Positions 35,914-47,681 of a stretch of DNA of 64,000 nucleotides are shown here, one piece after another. Each line of letters starts with the position of its first letter. Position 1 is the stretch's first letter. The stretch covers positions 1,045,099-1,109,098 of the forward strand of contig RHPI01003642.1 in the NCBI GenBank assembly GCA_009103225.1, read 5' to 3'. Under the pieces are notes generated by a model. That model ran no database searches. It saw only the letters and a program-made list of their open reading frames with translations, and was not told the DNA's origin. The position numbers and the translations under genes were made by a program. Source of the stretch: Chlorokybus atmophyticus (taxonomy: Eukaryota > Streptophyta > Chlorokybophyceae > Chlorokybales > Chlorokybaceae).

Positions 35914-38900
35914 TCAACGTGAATCTCCAGGAACGGGCGTCATCTCTTCAGGGCACGGCAAACGAGTTAACCATAAATAGGCCCCGTTTCTCACATGTGA
36001 CAACGCCACATACCACAGTCCAAGAGCAAAAGCTTCCTGCATGTGGACAACAGTAGATGATTGTAGCGTTGCACCTTGACACTTGCACACTGTCATTGCA
36101 TACGCTAGCTGCAAAGGAAATACAGCTTTGTAGTATATTTTGCCTTGAAACGTTGTTGTTTGCTATATTGTTCGGCGCATCCACATGGATTCTGCCAAGT
36201 AATCAAATGTAACTTGTATACTGCTCACATTACCTTTATAGTATCTAAACTGCGTCACTGTTCTCAAAGACCCATTGGCTATACCATCTTGCAGTGAAAC
36301 GTTTTCAAAAACCAACACCTTTGCTCCCTTGGCAACTAAAGGTAAAAAGTTGAACTTGGGCTTGTGGATCAAGTCGTACAATTCGGGCACGTTCACTGCA
36401 TTAGAATTAATTTGTATTAGCATAATGGCATCGGCTGCAAAACGTTGTCTCACAATGATGCTGTTGAAAGCTAGTGTGTCTACATGTGAACACAATGATG
36501 CTGTTGAAAGCTAGTGTGTCTACATGTGAACACGATATGGTTGCATCAGTTGGTAATTGCTGTAAGTACTCCGAAGTGACCAGACAGCAACTTAGCGCAT
36601 CTGCGATCTCTGTTGAACTGGGTATGCCAGAACGAATTTGAATCAAGAATTGAGCAAACAGAGGGTCTAAAGCATGACGCACTGAAACAGAAAGAACATG
36701 TTGCCTACGTAATGGCCACCTCTGTGCTGCAGAAATATGGCATTTGTGGCAAACCTGCGATGTTTCTTGGACTTTGTGTCCACAAACTGCTGGCAGTTGC
36801 TTGTGGTCACCAACCAATATATCGCCAATTGTTTGTAGAAATTCTGGTCCATGAGTTTTATGTAAGCGCAGCATCACCAAGTCAAACAACTGCGATGTCA
36901 TCATGGAAAACCCGTCTATAATAAACACTCGACAATTTTGTAACAGTTTGTAAACATCATTCATAGCAGTTACAAACCGAAGTTGCTGACCGTTGACAGG
37001 TATTGCGAAGTTGCAATGTACAATTGAGGCAGATGAGCTCAGCCGCAGAGCCGCAGCGCCAGTTGTAGCACTGAGTGAAACAGGTATCGTAGCAACGCGC
37101 AACTGGTGAGTGATGGATTTGGTCAAAATTGTTTTGCCTGCTCCTGGACAGCCAAATATTACTGTAAACCAACTGGTGCTACAATGATACTACTTGCGGT
37201 GCGTTCTTGCTGGCTGGTTAAAGACAAATTGTTCGCAAACGCAAACTCCTTAACATTCACCGTACCTTGAAACATAGGAGGCAATACATCTGAGTCCGTT
37301 GTCACAGTTGAAGCTGGAGATGCAGGATTAGATGATGGTGCTGTTGGATACTGCGTGGTAGGTTCTGGTGCAGTGTGGCTGTTTGTCGGACCAGCTGCAG
37401 CCATAGAGAAGGCATCAATAGCATTATAAGTGGTCTACATCATAGCGTTCATCATATGGTGAATCTTAACATCATTGTATGGATGACGTTCGGCATAGCG
37501 CGTGACATGTGTCAACACACTGCGGTTTGTGTTGTTCATAAAACCCCGCAACAAACATTCTTCATAGTTTGTGCGTGATTGGTTGTTCAAAGAAATCAAA
37601 ACAACAGAACAAAAAGTAACCCGCTGAAGAAGTAAATTGAAACAAGACCCCTGAATGCTGTGTACAGGATGGTAATCTGTGAATCTGATGATGCGTGGGA
37701 CAGCTAACTCACAAACGAATGCATTCATTCTGTTTCTTAAAGTATGCACAGTGTTATGTGGAATAGTGTCTCCAGCTCGATGCATGTACTGTCGAAAATA
37801 GTTGTACATTATTACTCTTTCCACCTCGTCAAGCCTGACACAATAACGATGAATGAGATGCACAATTAGTGTCTATGCACGACTGTTCACCATGCGAGAA
37901 CAATTGTTAGGCAAACGCGTGTCAACATATGTTACATTGGACGACATTTGCATGATGGGAATATCCAAACATATCAAAGCAGCTTTAGCTGGAGCAATGG
38001 GTTTGGACAAGTACATTGTGTCAATATGCGCAATTCATGAACAGTCAATCCTTGCAAACCAAGTGCACTGGTGTCTAATGTATAATCAACAGTGCCACAA
38101 GGTTCCATTTTGGTTGTGTATTTCACTAAATACTTGCTCCAATGACTGTGACTAACTTGCAACACATTACAATGAGCACCCCACAACAATAAAATCACTG
38201 GATGTGTGGGAACAACATTGCGGTCACAAGTGCGTGGTCTATAATCGTCGTACGTGCGCGTTTCTGTGTTTAACTGAGGTCGACGATCTGGTTGTACGGG
38301 ATATGAAAAGCCCATGTCGCACTTGTTGTTAAATGCTCTGCAGCCACTGCCCACATCAGAACACTTGTGCATCTGCTTGCGTACAACATATTCATAAAGG
38401 ACTTGCAGTATGGAATCAATTGGTACAATCATTTGCTAATTTGCATGGTTAAAATCTTCGGGGATAAACGCAGTGATTTCATTACAAACTCGTTCAACAT
38501 CATCGGGGTGTAACCACAACATAACATGTGCATGCAAAGATCAACGGTGTTGTGTTTCATACCGGATAACAGAATGCATCACATGTGCAAGAATATCCTC
38601 TTGCATGATATATTCTTCAAAGAAGGTGCTGAATCGATGATGAAACAAACGTGCGCACTCCACAGGGGCATCGCGCCAGCTGAGTTACGCGGAGACGTTG
38701 TGGAGAACACTCTGCAAATCAATGATCCAAGGAAATTTGGTAATGGACATTTTATCTGCAGTCATGGTGATAAAGAGATGAGGCATACCCCCATGCTCAA
38801 CCAAACACAGCAGCTCACTCAACTTTTGTCGATGCCAGCGAAGATCCAATGCTGTCACCAGGGACACGAAATTTTATAGCGTTTTTGATGGCATCGTTGA

Positions 38901-40013
38901 TTGTGGCAGGGGGTCGTTGTTTAAGGAACTTTTCAATATCAGCGTCCACAAAACTTCGCGGCACTATCTGACTGTGAGAAGTGATTGACGAATTTGGTAC
39001 ATCAACAGCAAATAAGGCTTGTTCAATGTGAAAACTGAGAACGATTGTGTGAGACAGAACTAGACATAATCTTACAATCTGCTGTACACATTAACATCAA
39101 AGCAACGATTGTGCGGAAACAACATGGGAAACAGAGCAGACTCAACAGTTAAACCAGGAATGTTGTACGCACCACTTGTATCCATGTGTATTAAAAGAGG
39201 AACACAAGGCTCACGCAGCGACATATGTCCAACGCGCAACATGGTGTTCACTGTGACTTCAACTAAGCTGAGCGAAGGAAATGGCAACAAAGTGTTTAAA
39301 ACGTATGTGTATGCTGATTCACCAGCAATATTTAAAGTATTACGATTATGTGCACGAGACACAATGCTACGAATAGTAGATGAACCAACAATGGGAATGC
39401 CGTCAAAACAAGTGCTTGTTCTGCCAAAGTTTGATATTTTTGAGCGAGAGTATTGGACGATAATAGCTCGCTCAACAACTCCAGCAACATGGTGTTATGT
39501 TGGCACTGCTGTGTGAAATTATCCAAAGTGAGAAACGGACAGGTTGTTATATTCAACTGCTGAACTTGGCCTAAAGTGAAACTGTATGAGTTATATAACT
39601 GACTTGAAGTCGCAAAGCACCATGGACGTGTTGACAGAGGACAACATCTGCACTACCATGGGATGTGCCTCTAACAACTTGCGAATGTACACTGCGCTGT
39701 GTAACACAATATAACTGGAACGCTCCGACCCGTGACTACATCGATGGCATTGGTAGTAATTACTATCACACTTGGTACAATGGGACATAAAGACATTAAC
39801 CAAATCATATGGTGCAACAGTGGGTATTGATTGTTGATACATTGGACGATAAGTAGCAGCAGGAGAGTAAAACTGTACATGCCCGCACAAAGAACAACAT
39901 TGCATTTGCGTGACAAACTTACGTTGTGCATCTTGCCAACAGGAAAACATATCATCGCAGTCGTCCCACAATTCGCAATACTGAGACAAATCGCAGTGTT
40001 GCTCGTGAGTCAC
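35914..40013 (-). pseudogene. Helitron Rep-helicase, broken
   Basis: Helitrons are rolling-circle transposons encoding a HUH Rep nuclease fused to a PIF1-like helicase. In order along the minus strand: a Cys-rich N-terminus (40013-39591, CCSLCGH, CTKCDSNYYQCHRC); VESALFPMLFPHNRCF (39362-39072); GGMPHLFITMTADKM (38867-38685). The HUH motif LHAHVMLWLHP lies at about 38505-38535. Then come VVPTHPVILLLW and SKYLVKYTTK (38432-37974), carrying the YxxxY region. The helicase has FGCPGAGKT (Walker A, about 37140), FIIDGFSMM (Walker B, with Gly where Glu is usual), VGDHKQLPAV, and AYAMTVCKCQGATL (about 36105). Damage: TGA and TAG around the HUH motif, a frame change before Walker A, and a perfect 40-bp duplication at 36451-36530 that shifts the frame. 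The element is not autonomous as it stands. Confidence 0.83.
36451..36530. repeat. Perfect 40-bp tandem duplication inside the Helitron helicase
   Basis: 36451-36490 and 36491-36530 are identical. Forty is not a multiple of three, so the helicase frame is shifted. Absence of any mismatch suggests a recent event or an assembly artefact. Confidence 0.92.
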
Positions 40014-42423
40014 AGCGGATGACGAAACAATACCAATTGGAACATATCAACCGCCCTGACATTCGTCGCCATCCAATGAGCCATCTCGGCACAGTCCAGC
40101 AATTAGGGCGTGCACTGAAGCAAAGTCCACATGTACAATATCTCTGATGTGTTGCAATACAAAACGCGTACGTTGCAATATGAAGCACATATGCTGCAAT
40201 ATGGTGCAATATGGCGCAACATGGTTGGCAACCTGCAGTTAAGTGTTACGAAACTTAATGTTCAACATAACGTTTACGCCACGGTACGTGCTGCGATATT
40301 CAGTAAGTTATGCCAAGGTTACAACCATCAAAATAATGCTAACCTAAATTACCTTAACGTTAAGATTCAACTCAACGAAACATCGTATCGTTAGGCCACC
40401 ATTTGGTCACGTATGAATTTGATCAAATGGGATCGCAACGGTGACAACAGCCGTTGCTAAAAAAGGCAGCAAATTGGCCAATCATTGCAGAGATGCGTAA
40501 AGATGCTAAAAACTATCTTTGCGGCAACTGCCTACCAACGGCGACCCAAATCGCTAGGGATGCGGTGCAATTGCAGCACAGTTAGTGGTTAAAACGGCCG
40601 CATTTTGGGCGGTACGAGGTCGGGGCAAGCCCCATACCCCAAAGACATATCGCCACTACTTACCCTCGGTCTAACTGATCAATTCTCCCATTTAACGCCG
40701 ATTGATTACATGCTATAGTTACTGCGTCATCAAACATGGTCAACAGCCGAAATATATTTGAGGTGTTGTATTTGAGCTGCATGTTGAGTGTAAAAGGGAG
40801 GATCCAAACCAAGCCCCACGTATTTCCGAAATACGGGCAACGGGGGCTGTTGAAGGGGCGGGGAGAGGGGAGGTGCGGAAGCAATAGTGGACCATACATG
40901 CTAGCACAAGTCAACAATTCAATTCTGCTGTTCGGGCGCATCCGTTGCCTGCCTGGGTCAGGTTGGGCCCCCCAAAGGCAGTGCCATCCTGGCAGCCACT
41001 GGCTTCGCCATTATCATGAGCATTGCCACGGTGGCCGCCACCGTGGGTATTTTGCGCCTTGTTAGTACACTGTATCACTAGTTGGTACATGTACGTTAAG
41101 CTGCGGCGTAACCCGTGCGTACGCAGCATCGGCCCAGTCGCTGTGGCGCGTAGTGTTCTATCGCGTTGGTAATCAAGCTGCGCGACGGGTAGGTAACCTA
41201 CCCGTAGGTTGTGGTGACGCAGCACCGGCGAGCACGTTTTTATCCGGCGACGCGCCCAAAGCAAGTTGATGACCACGCGAGGTATGGCGCGGATCAGATC
41301 AGAAGCCGTTTACGCTGCCGTTAGCACTACGTGGCAAATTTCTGTCTCAAAACCACCTCATCGCTGATGAGCTGGTCGTGCTCATCCACCCCCGTTGTCC
41401 AATCCGCAACAGCCGCGTACCTGGGCCAGCCCTATGTGACGTGGCCTTGAGGGTGGCCACGATATTCACCAATAAAGAAAGGCCCCCCGGCTCGACGCGT
41501 TGACTCCGTGGAGTCCATGCCAAACACGGGCAAACCCCGCACACAAGCAGCATTGACCTGGCCTGTGCTGAATGCAAGTCGTTGCCCTTTCTGCGCGCTA
41601 TGCTTGGCCCAAGCAGCAGGGGCAAGCTCAAACGTAAGATGGAAGTGCAGTTCCGATGACGTGAGCGGCAGTTCGGGCGCTGTGTTGGCACAGGCGGCCG
41701 TTGGAAGTCGTACACTCAGTCCTGCCGTACACAGACCTGCACAGCTGGACGCACCAACACAGCATCCACCGCGTCCGATTTATGCAACCCGATTGACGCG
41801 CCACGCGACTGCGAGATCCTGACCTGCGACCGAGCTGGGAGGGTTTTACTTTGCATACACGGGACCCAGCGCCGCTGGTTCCTGTACATCTAGATAGTTT
41901 ATCGCGCCGTTCCCCCCAGTTTCCAACCGCCCCCCTGACCGCACCGTTAGCCGTTGCACGCTGCGTCTCCCGCCCTCACCAGCTGGCCGCGGAGCCAAAA
42001 GTTGCCATCCAAGCGCGCCGGAGACTCCCCTCGGAACGTCCTTCGTCACTTTAACTGACTTAAAGCCGTTGTCGAGAACCCTTCATGCGCAGTTGCCGGA
42101 ACACTCCCGCACAGTTGAGAGCTTTTCAAGCCATGGTAGATAACCAATCAAACACGGTTGGTGATTTTTGTTCTTGAGGATCCGGTTAACTGCCCGATTT
42201 GGAGGCTTCATGTTTGCGATTTTGGTGGAAAATAGTTTGCCACCTTGGCACAAAGGCGGCGCTTTGCTTTCGTGACGGCGGGCTTGTGTAGGTCGATAGG
42301 TTGGGGTGGCGGCGGAGTGAAAGTTGGTGGCGACGGCTTGGGCGTGGAGGTTGGCGCTGTGGGATGCGGTGCAGTAGGGGAAGGAGTAGTTGTTGCTCGA
42401 GTAGTTGTTAACGTTTGTTGACC
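40014..42423. other. No confident gene; AT-rich to GC-rich transition
   Basis: 40.1-40.25 kb has repeated GCAATAT words. 41186-41204 is a perfect hairpin (CGGGTAGGT-A-ACCTACCCG). Open frames such as 41508-41822 (+) and 42208-42816 (-, antisense to adenylate kinase) have no recognisable motif. The last ~200 bp should be the adenylate kinase promoter. Confidence 0.4.
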
Positions 42424-43403
42424 ATGGCCTCGTCTATGGCGATCGCCGGAAGGACGGTGGCGAGGACGGGCGTGCGGTTGGCGCACGCCGCCGCCACTGT
42501 TGCTGCTGAGGCGCCACGGCTGGCAGTGGATGACCGGGCGTGGGTGTTCTTGGGTCCTCCTGGTGTTGGGAAGGGCACTTACGCAAGCAGGCTGGCGAAA
42601 ATGCTCGATGTGCCCCATATCTCCGCTGGTGACCTCGTCCGGGCCGAAATTTACAAGGGCACAGCCCTCGCACGTCAGATGGCCGCAACCACCTCGGCTG
42701 GACAGCTTCTGCCCGACTCCTTGGTGCTGGACTTGCTTAGGAGACGGCTGGACGCTGGGTACGCTGCTGGAGAGCAGGGGTTCATCCTTGATGGGTTTCC
42801 GCGCACCTACAACCAAGCGGTGAGTGACGCAGTCTTTGCCTTAGACCTAGCTGCGTCAATGTAGCTTAGCAAGTTGTTACGTTGCAGACACTGCTATAGA
42901 CACTACCGCCCTTGCCTTGTCGTGTTGTTTATTGTTAGGGTAGATTGCCTGCTTTTGTACAAGCTTCCAGAAGCTAACGTATATGTGTCCTGCAGAAACT
43001 GTTGTCGGATGTTGCGGATATCTCTCGCGTCATTAACCTGCGCTTGAGGGAAGACATCCTTGTGATGAAGTGCACTGGACGACGCATCTGCTCTGAGTGC
43101 GGGGGTAACTTCAACGTTGCCAACATTGACTTGCCCGGCATTAAGATGCCTCCTCTTCCTGCCCCCACTGGCTGCGAGGGCAAGCTACTTACTCGCGCGG
43201 ATGATACCGAAGCTGTGGTGCGTCAGCGTCTGGCTGTGCATAGGAGGGAGTCCGCTCCTGTTGAGGCATACTACAGGAAAGCTGGGCTGCTGATGGACTT
43301 TGACATTACCGGAGGCATCCCCGAAACCTTGCCTCGTCTTCTGGAGGCTATTCAGGCGCACTCGGTCTCAGACGAGTCTGATGATGAGCCAGCCGTGGCA
43401 TGA
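42424..43403 (+). CDS. AK: Adenylate kinase, plant organelle type
   Basis: This enzyme catalyses reversible transfer of phosphate between ATP and AMP (2 ADP = ATP + AMP). Two exons, 42424-42819 and 42996-43403, give 267 aa. Residues 1-32 are Ala/Arg/Thr-rich and resemble a plastid or mitochondrial transit peptide. The core opens with VFLGPPGVGKGTYASRLAKM (P-loop), then HISAGDLVRAEI, the AMP-binding GFILDGFPRTYNQA at the exon end, and LRLREDILVMKCTGRRICSE. The LID has a CSECGGNFN pair, followed by LITRADDTE-like LLTRADDTEAVVRQRL, YYRKAGLLMDF and GGIPETLPRLL. The CSECGGNFNVANI and PPLPAPTGCEGKL segments match land-plant chloroplast/mitochondrial adenylate kinases closely, which supports a green-lineage host. 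It ends with an acidic tail and TGA. Confidence 0.94.
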
Positions 43404-45599
43404 AGCATCGCTGGCAGCCATTCTGCCTGGCATGCACCACCGAGATACGCGATGTACACTAGTGCGCTGCAACCTCCCTGGCAACTCTAGCCACCCGCAG
43501 AGTGTTTTGACAAACCCACCCCCCCATTCAGGGCTTCGTGACGCATCCGCCTTCTACCCACATTGGTGAACTGGATGCACAATTTTTTCACACGCCCCGG
43601 CGCCCTATCACCCTATTCTTCGTCACCAGCATATCTGGTGATCTTGAAAAGAGGCTTCTGTCTACTGTCATAGACTTGTAGTTAGTCTATTCTTGTCCAC
43701 TCTCGTTCACGCAAGTGAATGCCTGTAGTAGGTTTGGTGGCTTCTGACATCAGAAACTACACCACATTCTTTCATTTATCGTGCTGACTGATTTGTGCGC
43801 TCCCAATGCACTGCACAAGCTTCTGTTTGCAGTGCATGCATGTTTACTGCCTTGTTTGTGATGCATGCACAGCCTGTGAGTGTCTTGATATCAGTGCACT
43901 ATTGGTAAACTGCTTCGATTACCAATGAAGTGGTCTTGTTTGCGAATTTGTTGCACACATAACTTGCATTCTGTGTACACTGAGTCGCAGCTGCTTTGAT
44001 GACCTCTATATCTGTGTACAGGATATGTGCGAGACAACTGTGTGTGTGACACAACCATAACATAACACATGATAGTGCTTTGGAATCTCCCATTCTGTGC
44101 AAAGGCACAGCGGTCGCGATAGAGTTGAGTGTGATTGTGGTAAGTGTCCATGCATTTGTCGTGTATGTTGTATACATCACGTGCATGTTCTGTACATTGA
44201 GTGATCAGTAACAAGATGTGTGTCGTACATGTCAGTGTTATTGGCAGCACACCATGCATAAGATATGAGTGTACAATATATAGGATGCAGAGATTGTGGC
44301 ATGTATCACAATGTGAGGCATGCATTGCACACCACACACAACAGCACACAACACTTACATTCACCACCGGGTGTTCTTCCTACTTACTACCTACCTAACT
44401 TCACTACTAGCCCAAACCCCGTTAGACAAGCACGCATGCACGCGCATCACCTGCACCACGGCCGTTGGTTAGCGGCTCCATCATCCAGCAGGCAGTAGCA
44501 GCAGCGTCAGCTGACTCAACGGACTCCCCCTCCTCCGCCCACATCACCGCCGCCACCCACGACAGCGTCGTCCCTGCTCAACGCGACTGCGTCGTTAGGG
44601 TTTGCGCCCGTCGGCGCGCAGCATGCATATGCACAGCACGCCGCACTCCCTGTGTCGCAGTGCCGTTGCTGTGTGCGCCTACTTCGATGACACGGGCAGT
44701 TGGTACTGCTCCCCATGCACTCAGACTCTCTAGTAGGTATACATATATGCATGCGCACTTTGTGACCCTTTTCTTGTACAAACATGTCTCTGCTATGTAG
44801 GTGTACAGCAGCATACCCTGTTTGTACCCAGAACTAATGTACTGCTTGAACATCAACCACCATGCTCATGATCAGGCTTGTGCGGGCATTTAGGGTAGCA
44901 TAAAATAATCGTTCTACATCTCCTGGCTAATACTGTAGCGTTTGCCTGCTGTTATGGCCGGCTTATTGGTTTCCTACGTACATACCTGCATCCTCTTTCA
45001 TACCGTATGCATCGAAGGCAACTTAGGTGTTACAAATCTGCACGATTTGCTGCCATTGGCAGTGAATGCATTCTCAAGCCAGCAGTGCTGTGAAAGCACT
45101 GCCTTGCCCTGCTTGCCTAGACCAAACCCAGCAGCATAAGCGTCGGCAGTGGCGACTCGCCACACCTGCCTCCTCCTGCATCATCAGCTGCTACACCTGG
45201 ACTACTTGTTGTACTTGCTTTGACCGGTTGTTTGTTTCTGGTGCGTCCTTGCCGGTCACTAAATGGTCATTGAGTACATGCCTGTCACGCTGCCGGCCAA
45301 ACAGTTGTCTACCAAACCCATGTGGTGGTGGAGTAAGAAGCAGGCCACCTGCGGAGCTGTGCATGCGCATCAACAGGGGTGGGCAGCTGATAAATGGCCA
45401 CGCCGTTCCAGTGTGCAGCATATATTGACTATTTCAAAAGTTATAAATGCCAGCTTATCAAACAGGGCTAACAGCTCACACAGGGCTCAGCCGGAAAGGC
45501 CCCTGACTCAATAACATTGGAGTCCATCAGTTGCGCAGACCCATGAGACCGCCAGGTCTGGTGTTGAGCACTACAGCACTTGGCCTTGAACAGTAAATG
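43404..45599. other. No recognisable gene
   Basis: This covers the 3' region of adenylate kinase followed by short CA/TG-rich tracts and small frames (44465-44800, 45066-45428) without motifs. Confidence 0.45.
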
Positions 45600-47432
45600 C
45601 TACTGCTGAAACGATACGCTATAGCTTCCTGTATTGGGATCTTTGATAGTCTTGAAGTTGTCCAGCGACAGCCCAAACTTGCCCAGCACGGTGTTACCAA
45701 GATCCTTTAACTTCCCTGCCAAAAGACAACACCACGAGTGAGTGAACTGATGACGATATAGCATAATCAGCAGGTTGGCAACAGGTGCTGTTGACTGACA
45801 AGCAAAGCGCACCCATCATCTCTTCCTTCTGTTTCTCACGCAACTCCATGACCCGAGGTTCGAGCTTGTGAACCGTAGCAATCGCCTGTTTGTTTCCAGG
45901 ATCCAGTTCCTTCACCTTTTTCCAATCTGCAATGTAGTTAAAACTCGTTGTACTGGGACCATCTAAACACTGACTGCAGCAGTAGGCTTGGGCAGAGGAT
46001 AGAAACAAGTGCTGCGCGCATGCCTTGTCACTCACCCTCATAAACCTTGTCAATGTCATCAAGCTTCTCGTACGCATTTGCTCGACGAATGTAAGCTTTG
46101 ACATATGACGCATCAATCTTGATGGCAGACGAACACTCTTTTGCTGCGTTTGCGTATTGTTCCTGCCATCCCAACAACATGGTAAGCATATGCAACAGTT
46201 TAACTGCACAAGCACTTTACACAGGAAAGCCTCACATCAATCAGCTAACATCAGGCTTCATAGGCTGCTTACAACATGAAGGCATATGAGCGGCTTGCTT
46301 ACCATTTGAAGTAGGCATGCGGCGCGGTTGCAGTGATAGATGGCTCTTTGTGGAGCGTCAGGGGGTGCCATCTCCAGCGCCTGCAGATATAAGGATGACG
46401 CGCGCTCATAGTCGCCTTGCGAGTAAGCAGCATTGCCCTCCGCCTTGAGACTCTCCGCCTGTTGGCACAACCTCTGCACGACGAGGCAGCAAGTTGGCAA
46501 CTCGCAAAGTAACAACTGCATGCAAACAACTCAAGTTGTGCCTCAGAGAATGTTGGGCATTGATCTCTCTGACAACAAGTTGCACAGCTTGACTGCATTC
46601 ACATCCCGCAAAGGCTATAGATGATTGGCAAACTTTGACAGGATCCAACCTCGCGCTCTTCCTCAGTCATGGGAGCTTCTGGCTGCTCATCAGCTGCGTG
46701 ATCTGCTTCGTTGTTGTCGACGCGAGCATCTGAGAATGGATCGGTGGCGTCTTCATTGCTTCGGTGAGCTCTCGCACCGCTGTGGCTGGCCGTATGGCCT
46801 TGGGCTGGATGGTGCGAGCTGCTGGCGCTGCATTCTTCCTGTCGTGAACATAAGCATGTATGTAACGCACGCACACATGAAGCATGCATGTTGGTGATGG
46901 TTAGACCACCAGCTACCAACGGATGACATGCAACAGCAATAGGCAACACTGTACGTGTGCGGTGAGAAAATCAAAGCAACTGCAAAGCAGTACAACTGGA
47001 GGAAGCAGCAATGGGGAACGACCGAGTGACTGAATGGTTGCTCATGCGAAGATGTGACATTGGCTGCATACCAGTCACCTGAACTGCCGACAACATGCGA
47101 CACTCGACACAAACAAAGAGAGAAAGTAAGAGAAAACCACAGCAAACCACAGTTGTATATGACCAGCACTTGTCCTATCATGCTTACGGTAGCGATGTTC
47201 GAGACCAGCTTACCCTCAAGCCCTCAACGTGCTCCTTGTCGCCTTCATCGTCCTCCTCAGCACTGTAGTAGTCGTCTTCTTCCTCATCGTCGCTGTCATC
47301 AATGTCGTCAAACGACCTCGCCGCATGCTGTGCATGCTGCTCCGGAGGAGGCGGCGGCTGCTGGGGGAGTTTCGGCTGAACAGGCTTTGCCGGCACAGCA
47401 GGCGCCTCCTCCTTCACCTCCTCAATAATCAT
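45600..47432 (-). CDS. TTC1: TPR co-chaperone-like protein, TTC1 type
   Basis: TTC1-type proteins are small tetratricopeptide-repeat adaptors that bind Hsp90/Hsp70 and other partners in the cytosol. Six exons: 47432-47214, 46838-46650, 46473-46303, 46162-46036, 45926-45813, 45715-45600, giving 311 aa. Residues 1-136 are low-complexity and acidic, with a Pro-rich patch and a run of D/E ([18 protein letters not shown]). Three TPR units follow: [20 protein letters not shown] with [12 protein letters not shown], then [32 protein letters not shown], then the [14 protein letters not shown] unit. The C-terminal [20 protein letters not shown] and [11 protein letters not shown] is the diagnostic TTC1 ending. 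It stops with TAG. It is head-to-head with MTR4. Confidence 0.92.
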
Positions 47433-47681
47433 GCTGCCAATTACACGACCACAAGCACCACCTCCACCTCCGCCTCCGCCTTTGCCTCCGCCACAGTGTG
47501 ATGCAGCTTAGCCACAAGCTTAGGGTTAGTTGTTGTGTTGTATTGTTAGACTTTACCGCTCAAGTAAGCAGCGCTGAGCTCAGCTGCTGCGGCGGCGGCA
47601 GGCTGAGGCAGAGGAGGAGGAGGAGGAGGAGGACGAAGTGACGCTCAGTGTGCTGGTTTCAAGGGTGGTTGCAGTAGAGCG
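47433..47681. promoter_or_regulatory. Bidirectional promoter, TTC1 / MTR4
   Basis: The start codons are 249 bp apart and divergent. The strip contains a GGA/GGC-rich run (GAGGAGGAGG, about 47610-47632) on the MTR4 side and a CCGCCTCCGCC run on the TTC1 side; no TATA box is apparent. Confidence 0.6.

Noticed and set aside
42208-42816. 202-aa ORF antisense to adenylate kinase
   Set aside because: It is a proline-rich shadow of the coding strand of a well-supported gene.
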